This document shows positions 7,816 to 16,543 of a stretch of DNA of 64,000 bases, piece after piece; position 1 is the first letter of the stretch, and each line of letters starts with the position of its first letter. The stretch is from Pseudomonas chlororaphis subsp. aurantiaca (lineage in GTDB: Bacteria; Pseudomonadota; Gammaproteobacteria; Pseudomonadales; Pseudomonadaceae), in the NCBI RefSeq assembly GCF_013466605.1, contig NZ_CP059162.1:4464001-4528000 (forward strand). Reading direction: 5' to 3'. Under the pieces are notes generated by a model that worked only from the letters and a program-made list of their open reading frames with translations, had not been told where the DNA came from and ran no database searches. A program made the translations under genes and the position numbers.

Positions 7816-9069
7816 ATGCTCATCATCAACGCCCGCCTGCGCAACCGTGAAGGCCTGCACGAGCTGCACCTGGAGAACGGTCGCATCGCCAGCATCGCCC
7901 GGCAGACCGAAGCCCAGACCCTGGGCCCCGACGACCTCGATGCCGGCGGCAACCTGGTGGTGCCGCCCTTCGTCGAGCCGCACATCCACCTGGACGCCAC
8001 TCTCACCGCCGGCGAACCGCGCTGGAACATGAGCGGCACCCTGTTCGAAGGCATCGAATGCTGGGGCGAGCGCAAGGTCACCATCACCCAGGAAGACACC
8101 AAGGCCCGTGCCCGGAAAACCATCCGCGCCCTCGCCGCCCACGGCATCCAGCATGTGCGCACCCATGTCGATGTCACCGACCCGGAGCTGACCGCGCTCA
8201 AGGCCATGCTCGAAGTGCGCGAGCAAAGCGCGCACCTGGTGGACATGCAGATCGTCGCCTTTCCCCAGGAAGGCATCGAAAGCTACCGCAACGGCCGCGA
8301 GCTGATGGAAGAGGCAATCCGCCTGGGCGCCGATGTGGTGGGCGGCATTCCGCACTTCGAGTACACCCGCGAGCAGGGCGTGAGCTCGGTGAAGTTCCTC
8401 ATGGACCTTGCCGAACGCACCGGCTGCCTGGTGGACGTGCATTGCGACGAGACCGACGACCCGCATTCGCGCTTTCTCGAAGTGCTGGCCGAGGAAGCTC
8501 GCAGCCGCGACATGGGTTCGCGGGTGACCGCCAGCCACACCACCGCCATGGGTTCCTACGACAACGCCTACTGCGCCAAGCTGTTCCGCCTGCTCGGCCA
8601 CTCGGGCATCAGCTTCGTTTCCTGCCCCACCGAAAGCATCCACCTGCAGGGGCGCTTCGACAGCTTCCCGAAACGCCGCGGCGTGACCCGGGTCAACGAG
8701 CTGCTGGAAGCCGGGATGAACGTGTGTTTCGGCCAGGACTCGATCGTCGATCCCTGGTACCCCCTGGGTAACGGCAATATCCTGCGGGTGCTGGAAGCCG
8801 GCCTGCACATCTGCCACATGCTCGGCTACCGCAACCTGCAGAGCGCCCTCGATCTGGTCACCGACAACAGCGCCAAGGCCCTGGCCCTGGGCGAGCGTTA
8901 CGGCCTGGAGGAAGGCCGGCCGGCCAACCTGCTGATTCTGTCGGCCGACAGCGATTACGAGATGATCTGCAGCCAGGGCCTGCCGCTGTACTCGATCCGC
9001 GACGGCAAGGTGTTGATGAAACGGCAGATGGCCCAGGTGGATCTGCCGGGCGATGTGGGGGTTGTGTAA
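7816..9069 (+). CDS. codA: Cytosine deaminase CodA
   Basis: This 417-residue amidohydrolase-superfamily enzyme converts cytosine to uracil and ammonia. Metal ligands and catalytic residues are visible in order: EPHIHLDA (HxH), HCDETDD (His and catalytic Glu), SHTTAMGSY (His) and FGQDSIVDPWYPLGNG (Asp). The length equals that of other CodA proteins. With CodB it allows growth on cytosine. A REPIN lies immediately downstream. Confidence 0.95.
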   Translation: MLIINARLRNREGLHELHLENGRIASIARQTEAQTLGPDDLDAGGNLVVPPFVEPHIHLDATLTAGEPRWNMSGTLFEGIECWGERKVTITQEDTKARARKTIRALAAHGIQHVRTHVDVTDPELTALKAMLEVREQSAHLVDMQIVAFPQEGIESYRNGRELMEEAIRLGADVVGGIPHFEYTREQGVSSVKFLMDLAERTGCLVDVHCDETDDPHSRFLEVLAEEARSRDMGSRVTASHTTAMGSYDNAYCAKLFRLLGHSGISFVSCPTESIHLQGRFDSFPKRRGVTRVNELLEAGMNVCFGQDSIVDPWYPLGNGNILRVLEAGLHICHMLGYRNLQSALDLVTDNSAKALALGERYGLEEGRPANLLILSADSDYEMICSQGLPLYSIRDGKVLMKRQMAQVDLPGDVGVV

Positions 9070-9137
9070 CGGCCGCTGACATCATCGCAGACAATCGAGC
9101 AGCGACCGGCCGTTCCTACAGAAGCAATGCGGGCCCT

Positions 9138-9238
9138 GTAGCCGCTGCCGCAGGCTGCGCAAAGATCCGCAGGATCTTCCGGCGTTCCTGAGATCGCTGC
9201 GACCGTGGCGGTCGATCGCAGCCTGCGGCAGCGGCTAC
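9138..9238. repeat. REPIN (inverted pair of REP sequences)
   Basis: Two perfectly complementary 22-base arms lie at 9138-9159 and 9217-9238. Each contains GTAGCCGCTGCCGCAGGC or its complement, with smaller hairpins between them. This is the standard extragenic palindromic element of Pseudomonas. The right arm overlaps the stop codon of the convergent DapF-like gene. Confidence 0.85.
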
Positions 9239-10230
9239 GGGATCAGGCGCGCCGTACCGAACAGACCGACCCGCACCAGATCCCCACCCCGCTCCTCCAG
9301 GCGCAGCGGCGCGGTGCCGCCGGGCATCACCACCGCGACTTCGCCGGCCTTGATCCAACCGACCCGCCACGCCGCGCTGGCCACCGCACTGGCACTGGTG
9401 CCGGAGGATGCGGTGGGACCTTCGCCGCGTTCGAACACCCGGGCGGCGATACGCTGCGGACCTTCCAGCCACGCCCATTGCAGGTTCACCCCCGCCGGGC
9501 AGGGTTCGCCGCTGCCGGTGGGCATGGCGTAGGCGATGCGCGTCAGGGCCTCGGCCAGGGGCGCCTCGCTCATCTGCCGGTTGCTCGGCAAAGCGCTGGC
9601 GTCGTTAACCAGGGTCACGCAATGGGGATTGCCGATACGCACGAACTGGCTGCGAGCCCATTCCGGACGCAACCGCGCCAGCCTGCGTACCCGGCTCAGC
9701 TCGACGCAGCTCGAACCGTCATTCTCGACCCCATGTTGCGCACCCACGGCTTGTGCACCGAACGCCGGTTGCCCGAGGTCCAGCCAGAAGCCGGACACCC
9801 CGGCGACCTGCGCCGGCTCGACCACGGTCGCCACCGGCGACACCCCGTCCGGTTTGTCGTGATGCACCCGCAACTCCGTAGGCCCCTGGGCCGGCAGCAG
9901 CCCTTGCTCGGTCAAGGCCTGGGAAAAGATGGTCAGGCCGTTGCCACTGCGCTCGGCCAGGGTGCCGTCGGTGTTGACGATCAGCAGGTCGAATGGCGCC
10001 TCGTCCTGGAACGGCCCGACCAGCAAGCCGTCGCTGCGATGGGCCTTGGCCCCTTCCGGCCGGGTGCCGGGCGCCCAGCCGCAGAGGGCCTCGATGGCCT
10101 GTTCGCTCCAGCTGGCCCGGGCCAGCGCCGCCTCGGCCGCGCTGGCCGGCAAGGCAATCCCCAGCTCACGTACCGTGGCAGGTGCCACCACACCGTAAAG
10201 ATTGCCGCGGGCATCGTAGAAAGAGGTCAT
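9235..10230 (-). CDS. DapF-fold epimerase-like protein lacking both catalytic cysteines
   Basis: This 331-residue protein has the diaminopimelate epimerase architecture. The first half contains NTDGTLAERSGNG, aligning with the DapF DGSxxxxCGNG motif. The second contains ERGEGPTASSGTSA, aligning with ERGxGxTxACGTGA. In both motifs the catalytic Cys is Ser (Ser95 and Ser276). A two-base acid/base racemase mechanism with thiols is therefore impossible as drawn, so it is unlikely to be the cell's DapF. It may be an isomerase with altered chemistry or a dehydratase-like enzyme. It lies 98 bases behind gudD on the same strand, separated by a hairpin. Its TAG stop lies within a REP arm. Confidence 0.75.
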   Translation of the reverse strand: MTSFYDARGNLYGVVAPATVRELGIALPASAAEAALARASWSEQAIEALCGWAPGTRPEGAKAHRSDGLLVGPFQDEAPFDLLIVNTDGTLAERSGNGLTIFSQALTEQGLLPAQGPTELRVHHDKPDGVSPVATVVEPAQVAGVSGFWLDLGQPAFGAQAVGAQHGVENDGSSCVELSRVRRLARLRPEWARSQFVRIGNPHCVTLVNDASALPSNRQMSEAPLAEALTRIAYAMPTGSGEPCPAGVNLQWAWLEGPQRIAARVFERGEGPTASSGTSASAVASAAWRVGWIKAGEVAVVMPGGTAPLRLEERGGDLVRVGLFGTARLIP

Positions 10231-10250
10231 TGCGAGGTTCCAAAAGCAGA

Positions 10251-10285
10251 CGGGCCGCTGACATTACTGTGAATGCAGCGGCCCG
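10251..10285 (-). terminator. Hairpin after gudD, possible weak terminator
   Basis: Ten-base complementary arms, CGGGCCGCTG and CAGCGGCCCG, are extended by a further CATT/AATG pairing after one bulged base. On the minus strand the stem is followed by TCTGCTTTTGG, a poor T-tract. It could reduce readthrough from gudD into the DapF-like gene. Confidence 0.5.
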
Positions 10286-10328
10286 GCCAAGCCCTGTGCC
10301 AAGCCCCCTGGCGGGGTCGGCGCCTGGC

Positions 10329-11684
10329 TCAGCGCACCAGGCACGGCCGCTTGTTGTCGAAGCGCCAGCCCGGGATCAGGCACTGCATGGCCACGCTGTC
10401 GTCCCGGGCGCCCAGGCCGCGGCTGTTGTACAGCTCGTGGGCGCGGGCCAGCGCGTCCAGGTCCAGCTCGACGCCCAGCCCCGGCGTCTGCGGCACCGCC
10501 ACACAGCCCTCGACGATCTGCAGCGGATTGCGGGTCAGGTGCTGGCCGTCCTGCCAGATCCAGTGGGTGTCGATGGCGGTGATCTCGCCCGGCGCCGCGG
10601 CCGCCACATGGGTGAACATGGCCAGGGAAATATCGAAGTGGTTGTTGGAATGCGAGCCCCAGGTCAGGCCCCATTCATGGCACATCTGCGCCACCCGCAC
10701 CGAACCCTGCATCGTCCAGAAATGCGGATCGGCCAGGGGAATGTCCACCGCTTGCAGCTGGATCGCGTGGCCCATTTCCCGCCAATCGGTGGCGATCATG
10801 TTGGTCGCCGTAGGCAACCCGGTGGCACGACGGAATTCGGCCATCACCTCGCGCCCGGAGTAACCGTTTTCCGCGCCGCAGGGGTCTTCGGCATAGGCCA
10901 GCACCTGGTGCTGGTCGCGGCACAGGGCGATCGCCTGCTTCAGCGACCAGGCACCGTTGGGATCGAGGGTGATGCGCGCCTTGGGAAAACATTCGGCCAG
11001 GGCGGTGACCGCCTCCATTTCCTCTTCGCCGCGCAGCACGCCGCCCTTGAGCTTGAAGTCGTTGAAGCCATACCGCGCCTTGGCCGCCTCGGCCAGGCGC
11101 ACGATGCTCTCGGCGTTCAGCGCCGGTTCGTGGCGCAGGCGCAGCCAGGCATCGTCGGCCTCGGCTTCGTTGCGGTAGGCCAGGTCGGTCTGGCGCCGGT
11201 CGCCGATATAGAACAGGTAACCGAGCATCTTCACCGATTCGCGCTGCTGGCCTTCGCCAAGCAACGCCGCCACCGGCACGCCGAGGAATTGGCCGAACAG
11301 ATCGAGCAGCGCCGCTTCCAGCGCGGTCACCGCATGGATGGCGATGCGCAGGTCGAAGGTCTGCTGGCCGCGGCCGCCGGCATCGCGCTCGGCAAAGCGC
11401 TGGCGCACCTGGTTGAGCAGCTTCTGGTAGTGGCCGATGGGCTGGCCGACCAGCAGTTCGCGGGCCTCCTCGAGGGTCGCGCGAATCCGCTCGCCCCCCG
11501 GCACTTCACCGACCCCGGTGTGACCGGCGCTGTCGCTGACGATCACGATATTGCGGGTGAAGAACGGACCGTGGGCGCCGCTGAGGTTGAGCAGCATGCT
11601 GTCATGCCCGGCCACCGGCACCACTTGCAGTCGGGTGATAAGCGGTGTCTGGCCAGGATGATGGTGGGTGGATTCAAGAGTCAT
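10329..11684 (-). CDS. gudD: Glucarate dehydratase
   Basis: This 451-residue member of the enolase superfamily (mandelate racemase/glucarate dehydratase group) converts D-glucarate, and often L-idarate, to 5-keto-4-deoxyglucarate. Visible motifs are the catalytic KLKGG segment ([10 protein letters not shown]), the metal-ligand regions TLDPNGAW and [17 protein letters not shown], and the C-terminal catalytic His region [14 protein letters not shown]. The start at MTLESTHHH gives the family's usual length of about 446. It is transcribed from the permease gene upstream, with a 23-base gap. Confidence 0.93.
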   Translation of the reverse strand: MTLESTHHHPGQTPLITRLQVVPVAGHDSMLLNLSGAHGPFFTRNIVIVSDSAGHTGVGEVPGGERIRATLEEARELLVGQPIGHYQKLLNQVRQRFAERDAGGRGQQTFDLRIAIHAVTALEAALLDLFGQFLGVPVAALLGEGQQRESVKMLGYLFYIGDRRQTDLAYRNEAEADDAWLRLRHEPALNAESIVRLAEAAKARYGFNDFKLKGGVLRGEEEMEAVTALAECFPKARITLDPNGAWSLKQAIALCRDQHQVLAYAEDPCGAENGYSGREVMAEFRRATGLPTATNMIATDWREMGHAIQLQAVDIPLADPHFWTMQGSVRVAQMCHEWGLTWGSHSNNHFDISLAMFTHVAAAAPGEITAIDTHWIWQDGQHLTRNPLQIVEGCVAVPQTPGLGVELDLDALARAHELYNSRGLGARDDSVAMQCLIPGWRFDNKRPCLVR

Positions 11685-11707
11685 GGGTCGGTTCCTGTCG
11701 GCAAAAG

Positions 11708-13060
11708 TCAGTGGGATTTGTCCAGCAGCGGGTGGGCTTCGCCCAAGGGCGCCGGCGCGGCAACGGCCTTGGGCCGGGTGCGGGCGAAAAACACGATGAT
11801 CGCGGCGATGATCGAGGTCGCCGCCAGGCCGTACAGGCCGCCCTGGATCGACCCGGTGCGCTGCTCCAGCAGGCCGAAGGTGGCCGGGGCGACGAAGCCG
11901 CCGAGGTTGCCGATGGAGTTGATCAGGGCGATCACCGCGGCGGCGATGCGCGCATCCAGGTAGGCCTGGGGAATCGGCCAGAACAGCGCGGAGGCGGACT
12001 TGAAGCCGATGGCAGCAAAGCACACGGCGACGAAGGCGAACACCGGCCCGCCGGTGGTGGACAGGAACATCCCGGCGGCCGCCACCAGCAAGGCGCTGGC
12101 GACCCAGGCCTGCTGGAACTTCCATTTGCCGGACGCCGCGGCGAAGGCGTACATGGCGATGATCGAGATCAGCCAGGGAATGGAGTTGAAGAACCCCACC
12201 TGCAGGTCGCTGAGGTCGCCCATCTTCTTGATGATGCTCGGCAGCCAGAAGGTCGCGGCGTAGATGGTCAGCTGGATGCAGAAGTAGATCAGGCAGAACA
12301 GCAGGATCTGCCGGTCCTTGAGCAGGGTCCAGAGCGACGGCTTGACCGGCATCGCCGCTTCGCGCTCGCGTTGCTCACTGTCGATCGCCTGCACCAGCGC
12401 GTCCTGTTCGGCGGCGCTCAGCCATTTGGCGTCGCGTGGCGTGGAGTCGAGCCAGAACCAGACAAAACCGCAGAGCAGCACCGAGGCCATGCCCTCGATA
12501 ATGAACATCCACTGCCAGCCGTGCCAGCCCAGGCCTTCGATCTGCAACAGCGCTCCGGACAGCGGGCCGGAGACCAGCGAGGCCACGGCCGAACCGCTTA
12601 GGAAAACGGCGATCGCCTTGCCCCGCTCCACGCCGGGCAGCCAGCGGGTGAAGTAATAGATCACTCCGGGGAAGAACCCGGCCTCGGCCACCCCCAGCAG
12701 GAAGCGCAGCACATAGAACTGGGTTTCGTTCTGCACGAAGGCCATGGCCGTGGCCACCAGCCCCCAGGTGAACATGATGCGGGTCAGCCAGATCCGCGCG
12801 CCGACCCGCTGCAACAGCATGTTGGACGGCACTTCGAACAGCGCGTAGCCGATGAAGAACAGCCCGGCGCCAAAACCGTAGGCCGCGGCACCGATGCCCA
12901 GGTCATGTTCCAGGTGGGTGCGGACGAAGCCGATGTTGACCCGGTCGATGTAGTTGACGATGAACATGATGACGAACAGCGGCAGTACATGACGCTTGAC
13001 CTTCGCCACGGCGATGGCCAGCAGGGGATCGCCCCCGGATGGATTAAGGGTGGTATTCAC
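11708..13060 (-). CDS. gudP: MFS glucarate/galactarate-type permease
   Basis: This 450-residue transporter of the anion:cation symporter branch of MFS has 12 predicted helices. It carries the family signature [15 protein letters not shown] in helix 1 and [20 protein letters not shown] around helices 4-5. Being directly upstream of gudD and divergent from a FadR-type regulator indicates a glucarate (or galactarate) uptake role. The symbol rests on context more than on sequence, because several related sugar-acid permeases look alike. Confidence 0.82.
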   Translation of the reverse strand: MNTTLNPSGGDPLLAIAVAKVKRHVLPLFVIMFIVNYIDRVNIGFVRTHLEHDLGIGAAAYGFGAGLFFIGYALFEVPSNMLLQRVGARIWLTRIMFTWGLVATAMAFVQNETQFYVLRFLLGVAEAGFFPGVIYYFTRWLPGVERGKAIAVFLSGSAVASLVSGPLSGALLQIEGLGWHGWQWMFIIEGMASVLLCGFVWFWLDSTPRDAKWLSAAEQDALVQAIDSEQREREAAMPVKPSLWTLLKDRQILLFCLIYFCIQLTIYAATFWLPSIIKKMGDLSDLQVGFFNSIPWLISIIAMYAFAAASGKWKFQQAWVASALLVAAAGMFLSTTGGPVFAFVAVCFAAIGFKSASALFWPIPQAYLDARIAAAVIALINSIGNLGGFVAPATFGLLEQRTGSIQGGLYGLAATSIIAAIIVFFARTRPKAVAAPAPLGEAHPLLDKSH

Positions 13061-13413
13061 GATGCCTCTCCCACTTGTTTGTTGTTGTGTGCGGGTGACT
13101 GGGCGAACGCCCTAGTTGACAGTCATCATACAAGTAGAAAAATAGCGTCACAAGCGCAGACTCACCGCCGAGGCCGCTACGCAAGGCAGACCTGATCGAG
13201 GAAGATGTTGAAAAATACCAACAACTAATTGATTTTAATTGGATAAATCAAAAGTCTTGTAGCAGGAATATTTTTTCAGGCCGCACTCACGCAGAGAATC
13301 CGCACTGAATCCGAAAGCGACTCATCCGACAACTTGTCATACATGTCAGACAAGTTGAGCCCTGCCCGGCCACTTCGGTGATAAGCTTTTTGCTTTCCCT
13401 GCGCGACCTTGCC
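13061..13413. promoter_or_regulatory. Divergent gudP / GntR-regulator control region
   Basis: This is a 353-base AT-rich gap between divergent genes. The clearest site is a 20-base near-palindrome at 13334-13353, TTGTC-N10-GACAA, with ACATGT near its centre, extending outward to AACTTGTC/GACAAGTT at 13331-13356. It lies 58 bases before the regulator start. A weaker related element, TTGAC-N8-TACAA, is at 13116-13133 near the gudP side. Both are plausible FadR-type operators through which glucarate relieves repression. This is inferred from symmetry and context only. Confidence 0.5.
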
Positions 13414-14130
13414 ATGAGCACCGAATCCGATATCGCCCAGGGCCGTCGTCGCCCTTCCACCAACCTGGCCCATGACCTGGTCAGCGACCTGACCCAGCAG
13501 ATCATGCGCGGCCTTCTCAAGCCCGGTGACAGGCTGCCGTCGGAAAGCACCATCGTCCGCGCCCATGGCGTCAGCCGCACCGTGGTGCGCGAAGCCATCT
13601 CCAAGCTGCAAGCCGCCGGCTGGGTGGAAACCCACCATGGCGTCGGCAGTTTTGTCCTGGAACGCCAGGACACCCACGGCCTGCGCTTGAACGTCGACAC
13701 CGCCCTGAGCGTGCGCGACATCCTCGAACTGCGCCTGGGCCTGGAAACCCAGGCGGTGGCCCTCGCCGCCCGCCGGCGCAGCGCCGAGCAACTGGCGCAG
13801 ATGCGCCAGGCACTGGACGACTATCAGCAGTTACTGGCCAACAACGACAGTTGCGTGGAGGCCGACCAGCGTTTCCACCTGCTGATCGCCGAAGCCACCG
13901 GCAACCCTTATTTCGTGCAGATCCTGCAATCCCTGGGCAACGCCCTGATCCCGCGGACCCGGGTGCGCGACGCCGAGCGCGGCGATGTCGACCTGGCGCA
14001 GTTGGGAACCCTGGCCAACCAGGAACACGAAGCCATCTACGCGGCCATCCGCCGCCAGGACCCGGATGCGGCGCGGGCGGCGATGTGGACCCACCTGAGC
14101 AACAGCCGGGAGCGGTTTTCGGCAGGATGA
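13414..14130 (+). CDS. FadR-subfamily GntR transcriptional regulator
   Basis: This 238-residue protein has an N-terminal winged helix (GDRLPSESTIVRAHGVSRTVVREAI spans the recognition helix) and a C-terminal helical FCD ligand-binding domain. The metal/ligand residues of that domain appear in the D..FH segment ADQRFHLLIAEATGNP and later His residues. It is divergent from the glucarate permease and dehydratase genes, so it is probably their sugar-acid-responsive repressor. The start at MSTESD was chosen over a GTG 12 codons upstream, which would run towards the operator. Confidence 0.88.
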   Translation: MSTESDIAQGRRRPSTNLAHDLVSDLTQQIMRGLLKPGDRLPSESTIVRAHGVSRTVVREAISKLQAAGWVETHHGVGSFVLERQDTHGLRLNVDTALSVRDILELRLGLETQAVALAARRRSAEQLAQMRQALDDYQQLLANNDSCVEADQRFHLLIAEATGNPYFVQILQSLGNALIPRTRVRDAERGDVDLAQLGTLANQEHEAIYAAIRRQDPDAARAAMWTHLSNSRERFSAG

Positions 14131-14172
14131 CGGGAGTCCATCACCGGCTCGCTTCTACCGAAGTCGCGGAGC

Positions 14173-14958
14173 TCAGTCCTTTTCGTGCCGGGCGAAGTAG
14201 CGTCCCGGCGTCACCCCGAACTGACGGCGGAACATGGCGATAAAGGCGCTGACATTGTCGTAGCCCAGGTCCAGCGCCACCCGGGTCACCGCATCCCCCG
14301 CCGCCAGGCGCTCCAGGGCCCGCAGCAATCGCGCCCGCTGTCGCCACTGGCTGAAGGCAAAGCCGGTCTCGCCGACAAAACGCCGGGCCAGGGTTCGCGG
14401 CGAGATCCCCGCCCACCGGGCCCAGGCTTCCAGGCCGCGGTTGTCCGCCAGGTCGTCGGCCAGCGCCTGGCAGATCCGCCGCAACCGCGGGTCCATAGGC
14501 AATGGCAGGCCGAAGGGTTCCACCGGCAGGCTGACCAGTTCATCGAGGATCACCCGGGCGATGCGCCATTGCGGCTCATCCAGCGCGCCTTGTGGCCAGC
14601 TCGCCGCGCGCATCACCGCCTCCCGCAACAGCCCGGAGGTGGCAATGATCCGTGGTTGCGCCGGCAGTTCTCGGCAGGCGTCGGGCTCGATATAGACACT
14701 CCAGCCGTCGAACGGGCCATGGGAACGCAAGGCGTGTTCGCAGCGGGGCGGCACCCACACCGCATGGGTCGCCGGCACCACCCACTGGCTGTCGGCCGCC
14801 GCCACCGACAGCAGGCCGCGCCGGGCGCCGAGCAGTTGGCCGCGGGCGTGGCTGTGGGCGGCGGTCTGCCGTTCGATCGGGTTCTGTTGCCACGCCGCGA
14901 CCAGCAGCGGGCCGCCCTGGGCTTGAGCGAGCAAGGGGGAAACCAAAGATTGGGACAT
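14173..14958 (-). CDS. AraC-family transcriptional regulator
   Basis: This 261-residue protein has an N-terminal cupin sensor domain (HSHARGQLLGARRGLLSV, then WVVPATHAVWVPP). Its C-terminal pair of helix-turn-helices is typical of the family: RTLARRFVGETGFAFSQWR, followed by VALDLGYDNVSAFIAMFRRQFGVTPGRYF. The ATG at 14958 is preferred to in-frame TTG/GTG codons up to 14985. It is divergent from a small gene at 15051. The inducer and targets are unknown. Confidence 0.87.
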   Translation of the reverse strand: MSQSLVSPLLAQAQGGPLLVAAWQQNPIERQTAAHSHARGQLLGARRGLLSVAAADSQWVVPATHAVWVPPRCEHALRSHGPFDGWSVYIEPDACRELPAQPRIIATSGLLREAVMRAASWPQGALDEPQWRIARVILDELVSLPVEPFGLPLPMDPRLRRICQALADDLADNRGLEAWARWAGISPRTLARRFVGETGFAFSQWRQRARLLRALERLAAGDAVTRVALDLGYDNVSAFIAMFRRQFGVTPGRYFARHEKD

Positions 14959-15050
14959 TGGCTGTTTCACGTTATTCAACGGCAAGAACCAGGCAGTTTA
15001 GCCAATCCCCAGGCCGCAGACTGAACGCTCATTCACACGAGGATCGATCC

Positions 15051-15302
15051 ATGCGCGCCGAAGACCTGTTACCCGATCAACTCAACCATGGCGATTTCAA
15101 CGGCACCCGGGTGCGCAAGGGCACGGTGGGGGCCTTCCTGATCAATGCCCGGCTGTGGGCCGATCCGGGCACCTCGGCGGCACAACGACGAGTGGCCGAG
15201 GAAGATCTGCTGGCGGCCCTGCCGGCGCTCCGGGCCCTGGGGTTGTTCGAGCTGATGCAAGTGCGCGACCCGGCCCTGCGGGCGTTGTGCGGGCAAGACT
15301 AA
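15051..15302 (+). CDS. Small conserved-looking protein of unknown function
   Basis: This 83-residue acidic/neutral protein is divergent from the AraC-family gene and begins at ATG with an ACGAGGA ribosome site. It has no signal peptide or membrane segment and is rich in Ala/Leu/Arg, with a predicted helical C-terminal half (AEEDLLAALPALRALGLFEL). I do not recognise the family. The divergent arrangement suggests it is the regulator's target. A REPIN follows immediately. Confidence 0.65.
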   Translation: MRAEDLLPDQLNHGDFNGTRVRKGTVGAFLINARLWADPGTSAAQRRVAEEDLLAALPALRALGLFELMQVRDPALRALCGQD

Positions 15303-15314
15303 CGCCGACAGCCC

Positions 15315-15424
15315 CTGTAGCCGCTGCCGAGCCCGCGAGGCTGCGATAGACCCGCAGGGTCTCCAGCGACCGCAAGATCCCCGCGAGCGTGCCGCTCGAG
15401 CGCAGCCTGCGGCAGCGGCTACAG
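15315..15424. repeat. REPIN
   Basis: The left arm (15315-15345, CTGTAGCCGCTGCCGAG...GGCTGCG, with a small insertion) and right arm (15401-15424) are complementary and belong to the same REP family as the element at 9138-9238. Between them lie minor hairpins. It fills the gap between two convergent genes. Confidence 0.8.
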
Positions 15425-15440
15425 GTCACACGGCAAGCAC

Positions 15441-16445
15441 CTAGCGAATCGGCAAGGCAATCGGCCGAATCGGTGCGGCATCGGCGCCGCGGAACTTCAA
15501 CGATGCGCCGATAAAGGCGAACTGGTACACCCGGTCCCGCGACAGGCCTTCGAGGTTGACCAGCTCCAGGATCGGCGCGCCCTGCATCGCCAGCAGGTAG
15601 GTGTGCAACGGCAGGTAGTTGCCTTCCACCTCCGACGGGAAGGTCTCGAAACTCAGGTTATCGGCGCCCACCACCATGGCCCCGCCCTCTTCCACCAGGA
15701 ACTTCGCCGCGTCCAGGCTCATGCCCGGCGGATTGGCCATATAGGCCTGGGCCCTTTCATAGTCGCGCATGCGTCCGGTGCGGATCAGCACCACGTCGCC
15801 CTTTTCCAGGCTGACCTTCTGCGCCTTCAGCGCCTGTTGCAGGTCGGCGCGGGTCACCCGGTAATTGTCCGCCAGCATGTCCACGCCCTTGGCCGCGGCG
15901 ACGTCGATCAGCACCCCACGGGCGACGATCGGTGGCAGTTTTTCCGCGCCGGTGACGTTCCAGCCACGGTCGCCCAGGTGCTGGTCGGCGCGAAAGCCGT
16001 TCCAGATCTTGCCGTCGAGGCCGAAGTGGTTGAGCGCATCGATATGGGTGCCCATATGGGCGTACATCGACACCGTCGAGCCGGTATAGCTGACATGCCG
16101 GTTCATCGGCTCGCCGACCTGCATCGGGTCGGCGATCACATTGCCGTGCGGGGTGTGGGTCATCCACATCTGGTAAGGCGGATCGCCCGCCGCCTGCCAG
16201 CTGGGCATGCCGACGTAATATTCGACCGCCAGGTCGTAGGCCTGGCTGCCGCTGACCCGGGCCATGATCGCCGCCCGCGACTGCTCGGTGATCAGGTTCA
16301 GGCGGCCGATCTCATCCTTCGGCCCCCAGGGGCTGACGCCCACCTCGGCCTGGGGCGCGGCGCTGCACTGTGCACTGAACAGGGCGCTGAACAGCGACCA
16401 GGCGGCCAGGCCGGGGATGACACGCAACAAACGGGAAACAGCCAT
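15441..16445 (-). CDS. Exported cyclase-family (kynurenine formamidase-like) hydrolase
   Basis: This 334-residue protein has a signal peptide (MAVSRLLRVIPGLAAWSLF to about CSAAP). The metal-dependent cyclase motif HxGTHxDAxxH appears as HMGTHIDALNHF. Later segments VLIDVAAAKG and DVVLIRTGRM are also typical. Family members hydrolyse N-formylkynurenine, isatin or related amides. The ATG at 16445 is preceded by AGGAG. It is divergent from a LysR regulator that probably controls it. Confidence 0.83.
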   Translation of the reverse strand: MAVSRLLRVIPGLAAWSLFSALFSAQCSAAPQAEVGVSPWGPKDEIGRLNLITEQSRAAIMARVSGSQAYDLAVEYYVGMPSWQAAGDPPYQMWMTHTPHGNVIADPMQVGEPMNRHVSYTGSTVSMYAHMGTHIDALNHFGLDGKIWNGFRADQHLGDRGWNVTGAEKLPPIVARGVLIDVAAAKGVDMLADNYRVTRADLQQALKAQKVSLEKGDVVLIRTGRMRDYERAQAYMANPPGMSLDAAKFLVEEGGAMVVGADNLSFETFPSEVEGNYLPLHTYLLAMQGAPILELVNLEGLSRDRVYQFAFIGASLKFRGADAAPIRPIALPIR

Positions 16446-16543
16446 GACGACACTCCTGTGAAATGAAGTGCCCATGGTATGGATTAACAATTGGGCGATA
16501 ATCAACCATTTCGTTAAGACATATTCAACCCAGGAGAAACAAT

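Noticed and set aside
7054..8817. Long minus-strand open frame (about 587 codons) opposite codB/codA
   Set aside because: It is the mirror of two well-identified genes in high-GC DNA; the product is His/Gly/Ala-rich without family features.
9993..11963. Long plus-strand open frame opposite gudD and the DapF-like gene
   Set aside because: Antisense shadow caused by GC bias; it has low complexity and no ribosome site.
13276..13791. Minus-strand frames over the GntR regulator gene
   Set aside because: Shadows of the regulator, which has clear winged-helix and FCD features on the plus strand.
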